A program made the position numbers and the translations under genes. Positions 62,407 to 64,000 of a DNA stretch of 64,000 bases are shown piece by piece. The notes beneath the pieces are model-generated. The model was not told the origin of the DNA and made no database searches. It saw nothing but the letters and a program-made list of their open reading frames with translations. The stretch is from contig JAJLRJ010000007.1 in assembly GCA_024195265.1 (NCBI GenBank), forward strand, positions 30,427,128 to 30,491,127, written 5' to 3'. The first letter of the stretch is position 1. Every line of letters starts with the position of its first letter. This stretch comes from Dendrophyllia cribrosa (taxonomy: Eukaryota > Cnidaria > Anthozoa > Scleractinia > Dendrophylliidae).

Positions 62407-62520
62407 TAATTTTGGTGACTGAATCCGTTTATGTTCATCAGAAATAACTTGTCGTAAATGTAGAGTGGCCATTAAAATAATTTTTGCCAGAAAATGGTCA
62501 CGAAGTACATAATTTTTAAC
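62407..62520 (-). repeat. Spacer S remnant
   Basis: AATTTTGGTGACTGAATCCG to AATTTTTAACGGCC, the terminal about 115 bp of spacer S in reverse orientation. Confidence 0.72.
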
Positions 62521-62706
62521 GGCCCCAGACGTGCGTTTTGTGCACTTTTCATAGGAATCGCACTGTTTTCCCGATTTGGCGATGATTTGAGGCCAGTACG
62601 ACTATTTTGAAATCTGGTGTGCGGAAAAGTGAGATTTTACCAAATGTTGTACCGCACGGCCCCAAAAGTGCGTTTTGTACACTTTTCATAGAAATCGCAC
62701 GCATTT
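62521..62706 (-). repeat. sat137 fragment, inverted
   Basis: Same family as 42609-42798, with a few extra substitutions. Confidence 0.84.
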
Positions 62707-63712
62707 TGGTTTAAGATAAACGCCAGGACTGACACTGCTTGTCAAAGTAACAAAAGCAACGTTGATTTCAAACTAAACTGTAATCCACTTCAATCCTTGC
62801 AATCCTGCACTTTATCTCCAAACAATTCCTTTTGTTTTTCTCTATAGAATCATTTTATACAACTAAGTTGCATATTGTGTGGCATTTGGCGATATAACGT
62901 GGAAAGAAGCGAAGGAAAATTTTACTATTTAGGCGGAACAGTGCCATCAGTATTCATTTATGAAATGAGTATACACGAAGTACGACGACTGATACCGAAG
63001 ATACCCGAATTATTCACGAGGACGCTGCGTTATGTTTCTGCATCGATAATCTGCATCTTAGAAGCCAACAAATGACTCATAAGTTATGACCAATAAACAA
63101 CTTATTTCTCCATATCACAAACATTAACTAAGGAAATGCAACTAAGTGAAGAAGCTAAAAATTTACGGAGCGGTTATAAAGCACACATTTTTTTTTAGAT
63201 AAACGCCACGATTGACAGTGCTTCTCAAACAAAGAAAGGCAACGTTGATTTTAAACTACTTTGTAATCCACTTCAATCCTTGCAATCCTGCACTTTATCT
63301 CCAAACACTTCCTTTTGGTTTGAGCTATAGAATCTTTACGTCTAACTAAGTTGTATATTTTGTGGCATTTGGCGATATAACGTGGAAATAAGCGAAGGGA
63401 AATTTTACTACTTAGGCGGAACAGTGTCATCAGTATTCATTTATGAAATGAGTATACACGAAGTACGACGACTGATACCGAAGGTACCCGAAATATCCAC
63501 GAACAGGCTCCGTAATGTTTCTGCATCAATAATTGCACCGTAGGAGCCAACAAATGACTCAAAAGTTATGACCAATAAACAACTTATTTCTCCATCTCAC
63601 AAACTATAACTAAGCAAATGCAACGAAGTGAAGATGCTTAAGATAGACGGAGCGGTTACAACGCACGCATTTTGGTTTGAGATAAACGCTACGATTGACA
63701 CTTCTTCACAAA
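62707..63712 (-). repeat. sat483 array, inverted (about two monomers)
   Basis: Collinear with 42799-43804. No gene. Confidence 0.88.
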
Positions 63713-64000
63713 CTCAAGTATATTAAGGACTGGCTCTTCCCCTATTTCATCAAAAGAGTAAGGTGGGTGGTCTATCTTCAAAAGGAAACGTGTCATAAGT
63801 ATGAGACTTGGCAACGGCATTTGACTTGTTAAGCCAGTCCTTTTTGACGTTGATGTTTCCATGGCAACCTATCACGTGACCAATTGAGGTTTTACTTCCG
63901 GTTTGTTCCTTCAGTGCAGTGTCAGTCCTGGCGTTTATCTTAAACCAAAATGCGTGCGATTTCTATGAAAAGTGTACAAAACGCACTTTTGGGGCCGTGC
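63713..64000. repeat. R675 fragment (f), then sat483 and sat137 fragments to the window end
   Basis: R675 words (TCAAGTATATTAAGGACTGG, TCACGTGACCAATTGAGG) run to about 63917. The sequence then jumps to the sat483 end CAGTGTCAGTCCTGGCG and into a sat137 monomer cut by the window edge. Confidence 0.75.

Overview
The window is repeat-rich animal nuclear DNA. The mix of Penelope-like elements carrying a GIY-YIG endonuclease, satellites, an RTE-like retrotransposon and a Polinton with a coral- or mollusc-type gene set suggests a marine invertebrate, most likely a cnidarian. That placement is inference from family resemblance. I see no ordinary single-copy host gene.

The centrepiece is a nearly complete Polinton/Maverick element (adintovirus-like) at 5255-22340, 17,086 bp. 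It has 266-bp terminal inverted repeats differing at only 2 positions and a 5-bp target duplication (TATCG), and it sits inside a 483-bp satellite monomer. It encodes a protein-primed family B DNA polymerase, a damaged retroviral-type integrase, a packaging ATPase, a double jelly-roll major capsid protein, a probable minor capsid protein, about ten further presumptive virion or membrane proteins, a zinc-ribbon protein resembling late transcription factor VLTF3, a YqaJ/lambda-exonuclease-type nuclease and a two-finger zinc protein. No adenovirus-type maturation protease was found. Almost every gene starts 1-13 nt after a TATATAC-type box. The box-to-ATG distance is too short for a normal TATA promoter and looks like a viral late promoter. 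Each end of the element is itself a 166-bp near-perfect hairpin.

The flanks (1-5254 and 22346-64000) are a mosaic of duplicated and inverted blocks made from a few ingredients: a 137-bp satellite, a 483-bp satellite, six head-to-head Penelope-like pseudo-elements, a roughly 0.7-kb spacer, a roughly 0.67-kb repeat with a conserved 102-codon frame, and small hairpin or MITE elements. Two Penelope copies that keep their 3' end carry a hammerhead ribozyme motif. All Penelope copies long enough to show them share the same in-frame stops, and several share identical chimeric junctions, so they spread as dead DNA by segmental duplication and inversion. Later insertions include an RTE-like element (48473-50453, 9-bp duplication) and a Harbinger-like MITE (54923-55657).

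How the Polinton genes would work together: the polymerase and possibly the YqaJ nuclease and zinc-finger proteins replicate and process the linear genome from its hairpin ends; the zinc-ribbon protein is a candidate activator of the box-driven structural genes; the ATPase packages DNA into a double jelly-roll capsid. The integrase has lost a core helix and its C-terminus, so this copy probably cannot integrate by itself.
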